Shown: piece by piece, positions 36,201-47,290 of the stretch
Numbering within the stretch: the stretch's first letter is position 1
Layout of the letters: every line of letters begins with the position of its first letter
Assembly: GCA_003996215.1 (NCBI GenBank)
Contig: QJPP01002951.1
Span: 208,666-272,665, forward strand
From: Jaltomata sinuosa
Taxonomy: Eukaryota > Streptophyta > Magnoliopsida > Solanales > Solanaceae
Direction of reading: 5' to 3'
Length of the DNA: 64,000 nt
Notes under the pieces: generated by a model
What the model was told of the DNA's origin: nothing
The model's input: the letters and a program-made list of their open reading frames with translations, nothing else
Database searches by the model: none
Made by a program: the position numbers and the translations under genes

Positions 36201-36400
36201 ATTTCAACTAACAACTAACTACACTTTACTTATTTTAAGTCAGTAGTTCAAAATTTTAACTTAATACACTTCACTATTTTAATTCGCTAGTTCAAAATTT
36301 CAACTAACAACTAACTATACTTTACTTATTTTAAGTCACTAGTTCACAATTTCAACTTACTAAATTTCACAATTTTAAGTCACTAGTTCATAATTTCAGT
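27282..36400 (+). repeat. 9.1-kb satellite array of 52-bp and 44-bp units
   Basis: Every unit carries a core close to TTTTAAGTCACTAGTTCAAA. Three unit types alternate: one with AACTTAATACAAACTACAC (about 52 bp), one with CAACTAACAACTAACTACAC (about 52 bp) and one with ACTTAATACACTTCACTA (about 44 bp). Longer blocks recur: about 31060-31640 again at 34535-35115, and about 29640-30180 again at 31790-32300. This gives a higher-order structure. The array lies between the first exon and the TNP2 exon of the CACTA element. Regular spacing superficially recalls a CRISPR array, but the units are contiguous satellite monomers. Confidence 0.95.
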
Positions 36401-36704
36401 TTATATGCATGATAATGATGTGCCAAACAGAATCAACAGCCCAACGGCTCACAAATAAACCTATTGGCCCTGCACATGCTCGAATCGCTCTACATCATAC
36501 ATAACCAATTCTATAATCAAGATATCGATGTCCGGGACTCACGGACATTCCCAAATAACCCACCATCTATGGTCCAGAGGCATAATCAAGGCCATACAGG
36601 GCCACAAGGGTAATACTACCAACTAAAACGAATACTACAACCATAAATCGGACAAGGTCTGAGATGCCAAACTAATAAAACTCAACCCGAGGATGCTAAT
36701 TAGT
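36401..36704. other. Unique spacer right of the satellite
   Basis: Mixed-composition sequence with no gene recognised; no TNP2 N-terminal coding found on the minus strand. Confidence 0.4.
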
Positions 36705-37062
36705 ACTAAGTGTCAATACTAGATGGACACAAATTGATCTTGCAAGAAAATCAATTTTGTCATCAATAGGATCAACTAGTCTTGACACTTATATTAATCA
36801 ACCACATTATAACCAAATTAAAGACTAAGTGTCAACACTAGATGGACACAAATTGATCTTGCAAGAAAATTAATTTTGTCATCAATAAGATCAACTAGTG
36901 TTGACACTTATTCTAATCAACCACATTATAACCAAATTAAAGACTAAGTGTCAATACTAGGTGGACATAAAAATTGATCTTGCAAGAAAATCAATTTTGT
37001 CATCAATAGGATCAACTAGTGTTGACACTTACGCTAAACAAACACATTATCACGCTAATAAT
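36705..37062 (+). repeat. Three tandem copies of a 119-bp hairpin-forming unit
   Basis: Units start at about 36705, 36824 and 36943. Each begins AAGTGTCAANACTAG and ends with the complement CTAGTNTTGACACTT, so each unit alone can fold with a 15-bp stem. Confidence 0.85.
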
Positions 37063-37440
37063 TAAATAAACTAAATTAAATACTAAGTTCCCTATTCCAA
37101 TTCATTACAAGTCACTACTTCAAAATTTGAACTCACTATACTTCACTATTTTAAGTAACTTGTTCATAATTTCAAGTCATTATACTTCACTATTCTAAGT
37201 CACTAGTTCATATTTTCAATTCACTACTTTACTATTAAAATTCACTAGTTCACATCCACCATATCCGACAAACTAATTAACAATAATAAACTCTAATTAA
37301 ATCATAAATCCTAATTTAGTAACTAAAATTAACAATGATAAGTCCTAGTTAAATGATAAATCCTAATTTAGTAACTAAAATTAACAATGATAAACCCTAA
37401 TTTGATACCTATAATTAATTAACAAGTAAATTAAAATTAC
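37063..37440 (+). repeat. Diverged satellite units and a short tandem of about 55 bp
   Basis: 37105-37250 contains diverged AAGTCACTAGTTCA units separate from the main array. 37290-37430 repeats ACTAAAATTAACAATGATAA about three times. Confidence 0.6.
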
Positions 37441-37444
37441 TTAC

Positions 37445-37700
37445 CATGATGGACCCCCACCGGAGCAGCAACAATGACGGTGGCAGGCGACAGCAGCAGG
37501 CGGCAACAATCTTCAGCAGCAGCAGCAACCGCCGTCGGGGAGAGAGAAGGGGATGGAGGAGGGGGAAGGCAGAAGAGTGGGAAGGCGGAGGAGGGGGGAC
37601 GCCGGAGGGGGGACGCCGGAGGGAGGGGGCGCCGGAGGGAGGGGTGTGAGAGTGGCTGTCGGGGAGAGAGAAGGAGGGCTGTCGGGGAGAGAGAGAGAGT
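37445..37700 (-). other. GC-rich first exon of the CACTA transposase transcript
   Basis: An island of high GC content in AT-rich DNA. On the minus strand it runs from a CT-rich leader through CGG-rich sequence to ...GGGGGTCCATCATG and then GTAAGTAA, a consensus 5' splice site (GT at 37444-37443). An ATG directly precedes the donor. The next acceptor recognised is AG before DVYLQSL at 27281, so the intron would span the satellite unless other exons were lost. The upstream edge is uncertain. Confidence 0.45.
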
Positions 37701-37799
37701 GTGTGTTAGAGTGTGTGAGTGTTAGGTATTTAGCCAAATGAAATTAAAAAATGGCAAAAATAGACCAAATGTAGTTGGTTTTAATAAAATAAAATTAAA

Positions 37800-37960
37800 A
37801 AAAAGTAATTTTAAAAAAACTGACCAACTGAGGTCGGTTTTACTAAAAAATAAATTTTTAATAAAGTATTTTTTGATAAAACCGACCACTTGAGGTCGTT
37901 TTTTTTAAAAAAAAATCAAAAATAATTAATAAAAATTATTTAATCATCAACATATTTTAT
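37800..37960 (-). repeat. CACTA subterminal motifs (right), truncated
   Basis: Motifs such as ACCGACCAACTGAGGTCGGT and ACCGACCACTTGAGGTCG match the left subterminal array of the same element. The CACTA terminus itself is missing. Confidence 0.6.
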
Positions 37961-38019
37961 AAACTCGGTTACATTATTGATTCGTTACATTACTTAACGA
38001 TTATGTTACTATACAATGT

Positions 38020-39210
38020 ATTCCATACTACTTGGATGGATTTTCGATCGATTAATTAATTAACTTTTGAATACGTACTATATATGTACATCACTAGACG
38101 AGACATATATTCAAGACGACGGACCAGTAATATATAGGACTTGGTTAATTATATTACTCAACGATCGTCATCGTATATTACCTCATATGTACGTAATACA
38201 ACGTATTTCACTATTTGGATGAATTATCGATTAGTTAATTAGCTTTTGAATATGTACTATATATATATACGTACATCACTAAAGATGAGACATATATATT
38301 CAAGACGATGGACCATTTAATATATTGGACTTGATTAATTATATTACTCAACGATCATATATTACCTCATATATGTACGTAATACAACGTATTCCATACT
38401 ACTTGGATGGATTATCGATTGGTTAATTAGCTTTTGAATACGTACTATATATATACGTACCATATCGCTACAAAAAAACATATATTCAAGACGACAGATC
38501 ATTACTATATATATAGGACTTGGTTATTTACATTACTCAACAATCGTATATTACCTCGTGTGTACGTAATACAATGGTATTCCACTGCTTGGATGGATTA
38601 TCGATTAGTTAATTAGCTTTTGAATACGTACTATATATATATATATATGTACATCACTAGACGAGACATATATTCAAGATGACGTATCATTATAATATAT
38701 AGAATAACTTGGTTAATTATATTTCTCAATGATCGTATATTAACTCATATGTACGTAATATACAACGTATTCCATACTACTTGGATATGGATTATATATC
38801 GATTGGTTAATTAGATTTTGAATACGTACTATGTATGTACGTACATCACTAGACGAAATATATATTCAAGACGATGGATCATTATATATAATATATAGGA
38901 CTTGATTAATTACATTTTTCAATGATCGTATATTAACTCATATGTACGTAATATACAACGTATTCCATACTACGTATTTGGATATGGATTATCGATCGGT
39001 TAATTAGCTTTTGAATACGTACTATATATATATATATACATACATCACTAGACGAGATATATATTCAAGACGATGGATCATTATATATAATATATAGGAC
39101 TTGGTTAATTACATTTCTCAATGATCATATATTAACTCATATGTACGTAATATACAATGTATTCCATACTACGTACTTGGATATGGATTATCGATTCAAG
39201 ACGATGTATA
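38020..39210 (-). repeat. Tandem repeat of about 190 bp, more than six copies
   Basis: TCAAGACGA landmarks at 38111, 38300, 38486, 38674, 38866 and 39065 give periods of 186-199 bp. It is the reverse-complement counterpart of 2261-2950. Confidence 0.9.
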
Positions 39211-39214
39211 AGTT

Positions 39215-39410
39215 ATGAGGGAATCTATGTATTATCTTATGCAGGATAAAAGGTGGAATAAGTAATACTTGTATAACTAATACATGAATAACTAATCCCT
39301 GCATACCTAATACATGTATAAATAATACATAGATTTCCTCATAACTAATCCCTACATTAATAATAGCTACATAACTTTAACTAGCTACCAAACGACCCCT
39401 TAGTGTTATA
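39215..39410 (-). mobile_element. Half Tourist-like MITE (right arm copy)
   Basis: Ends GCTACCAAACGACCCCTTA; inverted counterpart of 2067-2260, again missing its other terminus. Confidence 0.55.
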
Positions 39411-39414
39411 CACA

Positions 39415-40267
39415 ATAGGAAAATAGTGATTATTAAAAATATTTTAAAGGTAATATCAATATTCGGAGGTCAATTTTATTCAAAATAATTAAATAAAAGT
39501 AAACATACCGACTTTCGGAGGACGGTATTACCTTTAATTTTAATGAAAATAAAATTAATTACGTTAAATAAATAATATCGACCTCCGAAGGTCGGTATTA
39601 ATATTTTTTTTATTTTTTATTTTACATAAAACCGTCTTCCGAAGGACGCTTTATTTAAAATTAATTGTAAAATATTATTTTGTAGTTTTTTTATATTTTT
39701 AATTGAGATAAATTAAATTATATTCTTAATTTTCTAATCAAATACCGACCACTGGAGGTCGATCCTAATAAAAATAATTAAATAAAAATAAAAATATCGA
39801 CTTTTGGAAGTCACGATGAGAATAATTTAATGAAAATAAAATCTATTATGTAAATTTAATATTACCGACATCAGAAAGTCGGTATTAATTTATTTTTTTA
39901 TTTTTTTATTTTAGAAATAACCGTCCTTCGGAAAATGGTTTATTTAAAAGTTATTAAAAATATATTTTTTTAATATTTAATTGAGATAAATTAAAATATT
40001 ATTTTTTATTTATTAATTCGATACCGACTATAAGAGATCGGTTTTTCTTAAATTTATTTTTTTGGGAAAATTTCCGACCATCAGAGTTCGGTATTTGATT
40101 TTCCTGTAATTTTTTGCCAAATAAATCCACATCTTGAAGTCTGTTTTCTTAAGAAAATAAAATAAATTTTTGTTTTTAACAATACCGACCTCCGGAGGTC
40201 GGAAATTACCGACTTCCATAGAAGGTTGGTAATTTGGAGGTCGGTATTCACAATTTTTTTAGTAGTG
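39415..40267 (-). mobile_element. CACTA terminal and subterminal region (right arm copy)
   Basis: Ends ...AATTTTTTTAGTAGTG at 40267 with subterminal GGTCGGTATT motifs. The flank TGAGTGG is the exact complement of the flank at 1199-1205, so this is a duplicate of the same end, not the other end of one element with a target duplication. Confidence 0.85.
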
Positions 40268-41331
40268 TGAGTGGTATCTCATTGAAGGACTAAAACAGTC
40301 CTCCATGATACTATGCTAGTATCTAGATATACCGTGATGGTATATTAAGGACAATGAAGGACTGAAACAATTCTCCATGATACTATGTCCGCATATAGAT
40401 ATATTGTGATGGTATCATGGAGGATTGAAAAGTATCAGACTGGAGGACTGAAGCAAATCTCAATGAGTGTGAATGAAATTAGATTGTGAAAAAAAAAATA
40501 GAAAAAATTAAAATAAATACAGAAAAATTAAAAATAAAAGAGCCAGAATTGAGTGTGAGAATAGATTATGGTAAAAAAATAATATGTATAATATGATTTG
40601 AGAAAAATAGATAAATGAATTAAAAAGGAGGGGAAAAAATTAAAGAATAAAAGAATAAATGAAAACAAAAAAAGAAAATAAAAAATAAAATATATCAGTT
40701 ACTATATCAGTTAACTTTTGTTGTTATATAGAAAAAAAAAATAAAGAAAAAGAGCGAAAAAAATCATGAATAAAAATAGATTATGAAAGAAAAAATAAAA
40801 TTAGAAAAGGAACAAGAAATAAAAAAATTAAAAAAAAAAAGAGAAAACAGAAAAAAGAGGAACAAAAAGAAAGGAGCCAAAGTTAATTATGGTGAAAGAA
40901 GAAAATAATAAATTACATGATTTGTGAACAAAATAAATGAACAATAAAGGAGGAAAAAAATAAGAAGAAAAAACGAGAAAAAAGAAGGAGAGTAGAAAAA
41001 AAGGTAGAGAAAAAAAAATAAGTAACCAAAAATGGAGCAAAAAAGAGAGTCAAAACTGAGGATAAATAAGATTATAGTGTAAAAATAAAATAAAAAATAA
41101 CATAATTTAAGAAAAAAGTTGAACAAAGAAATATAAAAAAAATAAAGAAAAAAAGAAAAAAAGAAAAGAAATAGGAAAATAAAAAAGAAAAATAATGAAA
41201 AGATAGCTAAATAGCTACAAAAAGGTACAAGGTAAGGGGACATTTTGAGTAATTAGTTGGGGTGTATTTTTTGTAAGAGGGTATTTAGTTATAAATAGTT
41301 TGCTTCTATAGGGTATGCATGTACTTTTTCC
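40268..41331 (-). mobile_element. Foldback-like arm (hairpin repeat then purine-rich tract), inverted copy
   Basis: 40268-40470 is the hairpin-unit fragment. 40470-41331 is the purine-rich complement of 206-1010, ending GTACTTTTTCC. Open frames on the minus strand are Phe-rich artefacts. Confidence 0.7.
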
Positions 41332-41349
41332 TTTTTTATATGTTAAAAG

Positions 41350-42250
41350 TGACATGTAAAAATAAAACGGGCTTCTCAATCCAATCCAATCCAACCTCAG
41401 CGGGCTGAAAACTGCAATAATCTAGCTCAGCCCAACCCTTCATCTAAAAGAGTCTCCAAAATGCTAGCCCAACTCGGCTCTAAGTAGGCCGTGGGCTGCC
41501 TCATGGGCCAACTTTTTTTTAAAATAAAATAAAATAAAATAAAATCTATTCCGGTATTATTTTAGAGGAAAAAAACTTTTAATGTTCTAAAAATTATATA
41601 CGTTATTATTAATTTCATTTGAAGAGCTGAAGTCATCACATTATTTCCTAAAAATTTCTAGTTATACTGCAATATTGAAGATTTTGATGATGGATCAATT
41701 TTAGTATTACTGATTTATACACATATATTAAATTTACTAAAGAAGCTTGAGATAAGTACAAGAATTTTATGCAAATAAAGGACATAACTTTCTTGAATTC
41801 ATCATGATATTGATTAATTAATATGATTTTCATGTCACTATATATTTCTAGTTTGCCAAACAATATATACACATAGTTGTATTAGTTGCAGGCATCCCTA
41901 CTTCAAAATAAGAAGCGCGAGTGGTATCAAATAAGTGTCCTAAAGTTAGAGTACATAACTAGCTAATAGTTTAAAGTTTTAAAATAGAAAAAATACGATT
42001 ACAATAGAACTTTTTTGTTCCCCTTAATTGTGAAAATATATTTTTAGTTTTCTGTAATCTTCTTTTTGTCTTATATTTTTATGTTAGAAATAATTAATCT
42101 TTTTTAATTTTTGGCCTCATGGGCCCGCCCAACCTAACCTCACGAGATTGGAGGACTGACTAGGGCTAGGCTTAATAGCCTCATGTCTTAAATGGGCTAA
42201 AATTTTCTAGCCTAGCTTCACCCATCCAATGAATTGGGTTGATCTGGTCT
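41350..42250 (-). mobile_element. Degenerate hAT-like repeat (GGCCTCATGGGC type)
   Basis: 41365-41520 is the complement of the repeat at 28-178. 42110-42245 carries similar GGCCTCATGGGCCCGCCC sequence. Both resemble the subterminal sequence of the hAT element at 24458. The intervening 41560-42100 is AT-rich without genes. No target duplication identified. Confidence 0.35.
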
Positions 42251-42782
42251 AATATACAACGTATTCTATACTACTTGAATATGGATTATATATCGATTGA
42301 TTAATTAGCTTTTGAATATGTACTATGTATATATGTACATCACTAGACGAGACATATATTCAAAACGATAGATCATTATATATAATATATAGGACTTGGT
42401 TAATTACATTTCTCAATGATCATATATTAATTCATATGTACGTAATATACAATGTATTTCATACTACGTATTTGGATATGGATTATCGATCGGTTAATTA
42501 GCTTTTGAATACGTATATATATATATATATACATACATACATACATCACTAGACGAGACATATGTATATTCAAGACGATGTATAAGTTATGAGGAAATCT
42601 ATGTATTATCTTATGCAGGATAGAAGGTGGAATAAGTACTACTTGTATAATTAATACTTGAATAGCTAATCCTTGCATAACTAATACATGTATAAATAAT
42701 ACATAGATTCCCTCATAACTAATTCCTACATTACTAATACATACATAACTTTAACTAGCTACCAAACAACTCCTTAGTGTTA
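42250..42782 (-). repeat. Third copy of the 190-bp tandem and half MITE
   Basis: 42250-42580 has nearly two tandem units; 42580-42780 repeats the half MITE ending CTACCAAACAACTCCTTAGTG. Confidence 0.75.
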
Positions 42783-43639
42783 TACACAATAGGAAAATAG
42801 TGATTATTAAAAATATTTAAAAGGTAATACCGACATCCAGAGGTCGGTTTTATTCAAAATAATTCAATAAAAGTAAAGTACCGACCTCCGAAGGTCGGTA
42901 TTACCTTTAATTTTAATGAAAATAAAATTAATTACGTTAAATAAATAATACCGACCTCCAAAAGTCGGTATTAATATTATTTTTACTTTTTATTTTACAT
43001 AAAACCGTCTTCCGAAGGACGCTTTATTTAAAATTAATTAAAAATATTATTCTGTAGTTTTTTATATTTTTAATTGAGATAAAATTAAATTATATTCTTA
43101 ATTTTCTAATCAAGTACCGACCACTGGAGGTCGATCCTAATAAAATAATTAAACAAAAATAAAAATATCGACTTCTGGAAGTCAATATGAGAATAATTTA
43201 AGGTAAATAAAATTAATTATGTAAATTTAATATTACCGACATCAGAAAGTCGGTATTAATTTATTATTTTTATTTTATATTTTAGAAATAACTGTCCTCC
43301 GGAGGTCGGTTTATTTAAAAGTTATTAATAATATTTTTTTTCATTTTTTATATTTAATTGAGATAAATTTAAATATTATTTTTTATTTATTAATTTGATA
43401 GCGACTATAAGAGGTCGGTTTTTCTTAATTTTATTTTTTCCGGGAAAATTTCTGACCATCGAAGGTCGGTATTTGATTTTCTCGCATTTTTTTTCCAAAT
43501 AAACCGACAGCTTGAAGTCGGTTTTCTTAAGAAAATAAAATAAATTTTTATTTTTAACAATACCGACCTCCGGAGGTCAGAAATTACCGACTTTCATAGG
43601 AGGTCGGTAATTTGGAGGTCGGTATTCACAGTTTTTTTA
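42783..43639 (-). mobile_element. Third CACTA terminal region, end truncated
   Basis: Subterminal ACCGACCTCCGAAGGTCGGT motifs as at 39415-40267. The end reads CACAGTTTTTTTAGT and then passes directly into hairpin repeat, so the terminal AGTG is lost. Confidence 0.8.
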
Positions 43640-43644
43640 GTTCG

Positions 43645-44590
43645 ATATACTGTCATGGTATCATTGATGTTTGCTTCAGCTCTTTAGTGAGACCTCCGTA
43701 ATACCATCACAGTATCTGTATATACTGTCATGATATCATGATGTATGTTTCAGCACTTCAATGAGACCTCTATGCAATACCATCACAATATATTTATATA
43801 TTGATATGGTATCATAGAGGTTTGCTTCAGTTTGTAGTGGTACCATCACAGTATATCTATATATACCATCGTGGTATCATTGATGTCTGCTTCAATCCTT
43901 CAGTGAGACCTCCATGATATTATCACAGTATATCCATATATTGGCATGGTATCATCCTTCAATGAGACATTCCTCAATCCTTCATGATACCATCATAGTA
44001 TATCAATATACTATGATGGTATCATAGAGGAATGTTTCAGTCTTTTAATGAGACATTCCTCAATCCTCCATGATACCATCATAGTATATCGATATACTAT
44101 GATGGTATCATGGAGGACTGTTTCAGTCTTTTAATGAGACATTCATCAATCCTCCATGATACCATCATAGTATATCGATATACTATGATGATATCATGGA
44201 GGACTATTTCAGTCTTTTAATGAGACACTCCTCAATATACCACCACAGTATATCCATATACTGGCATGATATCATTCTTCAATGAGACACTCATCAATCT
44301 TCTATGATATAGTATCTATATACTAACATGATATCATGGAGGACTACTTCAGTCCTTCAAATGAGACACTCATCGGTCCCCCATGGTACGATCACATTAT
44401 ATCTATATACTATCATGGTATCATTGAGGTTTGCTTCAGTCCTCAATGATACCATCACAATATATCTATATATTGTTATTGTATCATTGATGTCTGCTTC
44501 AGTCCTCCAGTCAGACTCTCATGATACCTTCACAATATATCTATATACTGACATGGTATCATTGAGGTATACTTCAGCTTTTTAATAGAC
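43645..44590 (+). repeat. Hairpin-unit tandem array with perfect palindromes
   Basis: In its most regular part units start at 43986, 44072 and 44158 (86-bp period). The unit at 44064-44117 is a perfect 54-bp palindrome centred between 44090 and 44091. Confidence 0.9.
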
Positions 44591-45340
44591 CACAAGATTC
44601 AAAGATTTTTCTTATTTTCTTAAATTTCGTGCCAAGTCAAAACATGACAAACAAATTAAAATAGAGGGATCATTTGCAAAAGCAAAAAAAATCATAAATT
44701 TTATTAATTCATATTTTAATATATTAGTTCGTATACTTTGATATAATTTTTTTTTATTATCATTTAGTTATTTAATTATTTTGTCTTTATCAATCTAAAA
44801 GTAGTTAGTTAATATTTTTATCTTTATATTATATTTTACTTTTTTAAAGGAAAACATATAGAAAGAGAAAAAAATAAAAAAGATAAACCAACAAAAATGA
44901 AAATATATATATATTCTATTAATTTTAATAAATAAAATAATCAATTTTATATATTTTTTGATTACTTTTTATTTTAGTCTAACTATTTTTTTTATATTTT
45001 ATTAATCAAAAAATAATGAATTACTATATTTATTTTTATATTTAAATAAAAAAAATAAACAAGACAAAAAGGTACAAAAATAAAGGGAAAAAAGAATAAG
45101 AAAAGAAAGATATTTGTAAAATGAAATGAAAGGCTGAAAGTTGGAAAAAAGGAAAAGGCTGCGCAAGCCGCAAAAGAAGGCGCCGATATTTGAAAGATGA
45201 AAAGGCTGTGCAAAGGGTGTATTTCGGGTAATTATATTTAGCCAAATAGGCATTTTAAGAATTAGTATGAGATGGGACATTTAGGTGTAATTAGTTTTTG
45301 TTTTATGGGTTATTTGGTGTACATTTTGGTGTACTTTCCC
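44591..45340 (+). mobile_element. Purine-rich right arm of a foldback-like element
   Basis: A/G-biased sequence ending GTACTTTCCC at 45340, complementary in design to the GGGAAAAGTAC start at 18909. No gene. Confidence 0.45.
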
Positions 45341-45639
45341 CTTTTCTTTCCTTCTTTCTTTTGTATGCATGAGATGTCACAATTGGACTCATCCTCTTCA
45401 ACATTCTGTGTTGGGCTTTTTGGCCCAATATAATATTCGGGGGTTAGTCCCATTCTCTTGTCCAGTCAATTTGGAGAGGTTTTGGGCTAAGGCTCAAGAT
45501 ATTTCAGTGCAGAATTGGGCTGCTGTAAATTCTTCTTTTCCCTTTTTTAATTTACGCATTTTCTGTAAAGAACCTCTAGTACTCTTTTCGTTTATTTTTA
45601 CTTGTCACTTATTTTTAAAATAGATTTTTATTTTTATTT

Positions 45640-46025
45640 GTCAACGAGGTGGATGACTTGGAGAGTGTATCTCCGGGAACCTAATGTGCACTTGAAGCCA
45701 AAATTAACCGATCTTTCACCAAACAAATGTAATTCAATGGGATCTGCGTTGTTTAAGCGGTGGAATATTGAAGATTTGAAACGCTGGGCAATAATGACAT
45801 TTTCTATTTCTGACGCCTGAAAAAAGAATGAAAAAGACGGAACTTTCGAACCAAAATGGCTCAGCGGAGGCATCAAAGGCAAAGGGCAGTAGTAGCAGTA
45901 GCGACAAGGCACCTTCGACAGAGGGTGTTTACTTACAGAACCAAGCGGCAAAGGAAATAGATAAGAATATGGGGAAAGCATGCTTACCATACCGGCAAGA
46001 TCTGGTAGGTCTTTTCAAAAATTAA
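45640..46025 (+). pseudogene. Degenerate MAKR/BKI1- or DUF1645-like C-terminal fragment
   Basis: Two overlapping frames carry pieces that look like the C-terminus of plant membrane-associated kinase-regulator proteins. FKRWNIEDLKRW (near 45750) resembles the RWRLKDFLLFRS-type motif. YLQNQAAKEIDKN followed by KACLPYRQDLVGLFKN ending at a stop (46023-46025) resembles the LPYRQGLLGCL tail. A Ser-rich run lies between. A frame change and stop (near 45820) separate them. It is a weak, short match; it could also be the last exon of an unrecognised gene. Probably not functional. Confidence 0.35.
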
Positions 46026-47290
46026 TGTGTGTGAACATCTATAATGAACAACATGTGGCCAATTTGTTCCACTAGTTCTATTTGCATTATCAAGTTTGTT
46101 ATCTTAAGATCATTTAAGTAGGCTTTAAGTTGATACATTAATAGCCTGTTATATGCTCTTCTACTGATGAATTCGAGCACTTTCAACAATCGGATTAGGC
46201 AACTTCATATTGGTGTATGAATATGATTTACAACAACAACATTCACATGTGGAGTTTGGGGATGAATATGAGTTACTATATCACATTTTCAACTTTTCAG
46301 CCATTTGTATATTCCCTATTCAGTGATGTGTTTATTTGCCCTAAACCCTCGGGAATGTATGATCTTTATCGCCTTAACTGGTCTTGGAATTGAAATCGTT
46401 AGTTTACCTCTTAATAAAAATAAATACAGTTACACGATAAAAACTATTGTCTAACCCCAACTTATTAAGAGTGGTTATATGAATTCGGAATCCCTAATTA
46501 ACTCCACAGAGATGTTTTTAATCTTTTGAAGATGATAATATGTGAATTGATATGTGACTAGCCATGTTTTATGGAACTTTGTCTTTCTGCTTTAAGAATC
46601 AATTTTAGGTTAACATGTGTTTTTTTAAATGGTTTTCGTGCTGCTTGAAACATGGAACTGCTTTAGCTTTTATCCGTTGTTGATAGACATAAGTTGTCCA
46701 TTGTTGTTGCTTCAAATAGTGATGCAGGCAACTTCGTTCACTTAGAGAGAAAGATGAACTCTTCCTGAAACTTTTTGGAAGTATTGGCTAAACAACAATG
46801 GGTGATTTAGCTTTTTTTTCCAGAAATTGTGGGCCTTTACTAATTCTCCTTAACATTAGATTTATTCAGGAAGGATATGGCACATATTTTTCATAAGTTT
46901 TGTTCATTACCATGTCACGCTAAATAAAGTTATATATTCTTAGTGATGTACTTGTGGATGTATTACTATTAACTGAGATGTTTCAAGTCTGACAATAATA
47001 TTCCTTGTGGTGGATAGGTTTCAATTAACTAACATATTCCAGGTCTATTCACGCGATAGAGCCGTTCTTTTACCAATCAAATGAACTATCAACAATTTCA
47101 CACTAGAACTTTCAGGTTCACACTACCAATGGCAGCCAAGGAAGAGAAGAAATTGATTGAGGAGAATTGGAGAAGTACTTTCCGATATTTGAATATTTTG
47201 TTCTGTTAAGTTCATGCCCTTTGTTTATAATTTTAATTTTAATATTAGCTGTTTTTAGTATATTCAATACATGGTATTTTTTATTTGGCC
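46026..47290. other. Intergenic or former intron sequence, nothing recognised
   Basis: Moderate AT content without repeats or long frames. It might be remains of introns or upstream exons of the kinase pseudogene that follows. Confidence 0.4.

Larger units (their letters stand above)
20825..37960 (-). mobile_element. Large decayed CACTA (En/Spm) element
   Basis: The terminus CACTACTAAAAAAATAGGG is at 20825. Subterminal GGTCGGT/ACCGACC motifs follow at 20850-21530, with others at 37820-37900. Between them are minus-strand Transposase_24 and TNP2-type pseudogenes, a GC-rich first exon and a very large satellite array. The expected right terminus (TTTTTTTAGTAGTG) is not seen before about 38020, where the 190-bp tandem repeat of another element begins. 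The right end is therefore lost and its boundary is approximate. Stops, a frameshift and a hAT insertion mean it cannot encode its own transposase as it stands. Confidence 0.8.

Noticed and set aside
27282..36400. Regularly spaced repeats resembling a CRISPR array
   Set aside because: This is a plant genome, the spacers between cores are themselves repetitive, and there are no cas genes. It is a satellite.
1206..40267. One giant CACTA element running from 1206 to 40267
   Set aside because: The sequence beyond both ends is mirror-image over more than 1 kb and there is no direct 3-bp duplication, so these are duplicated copies of one end. A different CACTA element (20825-37960) lies between.
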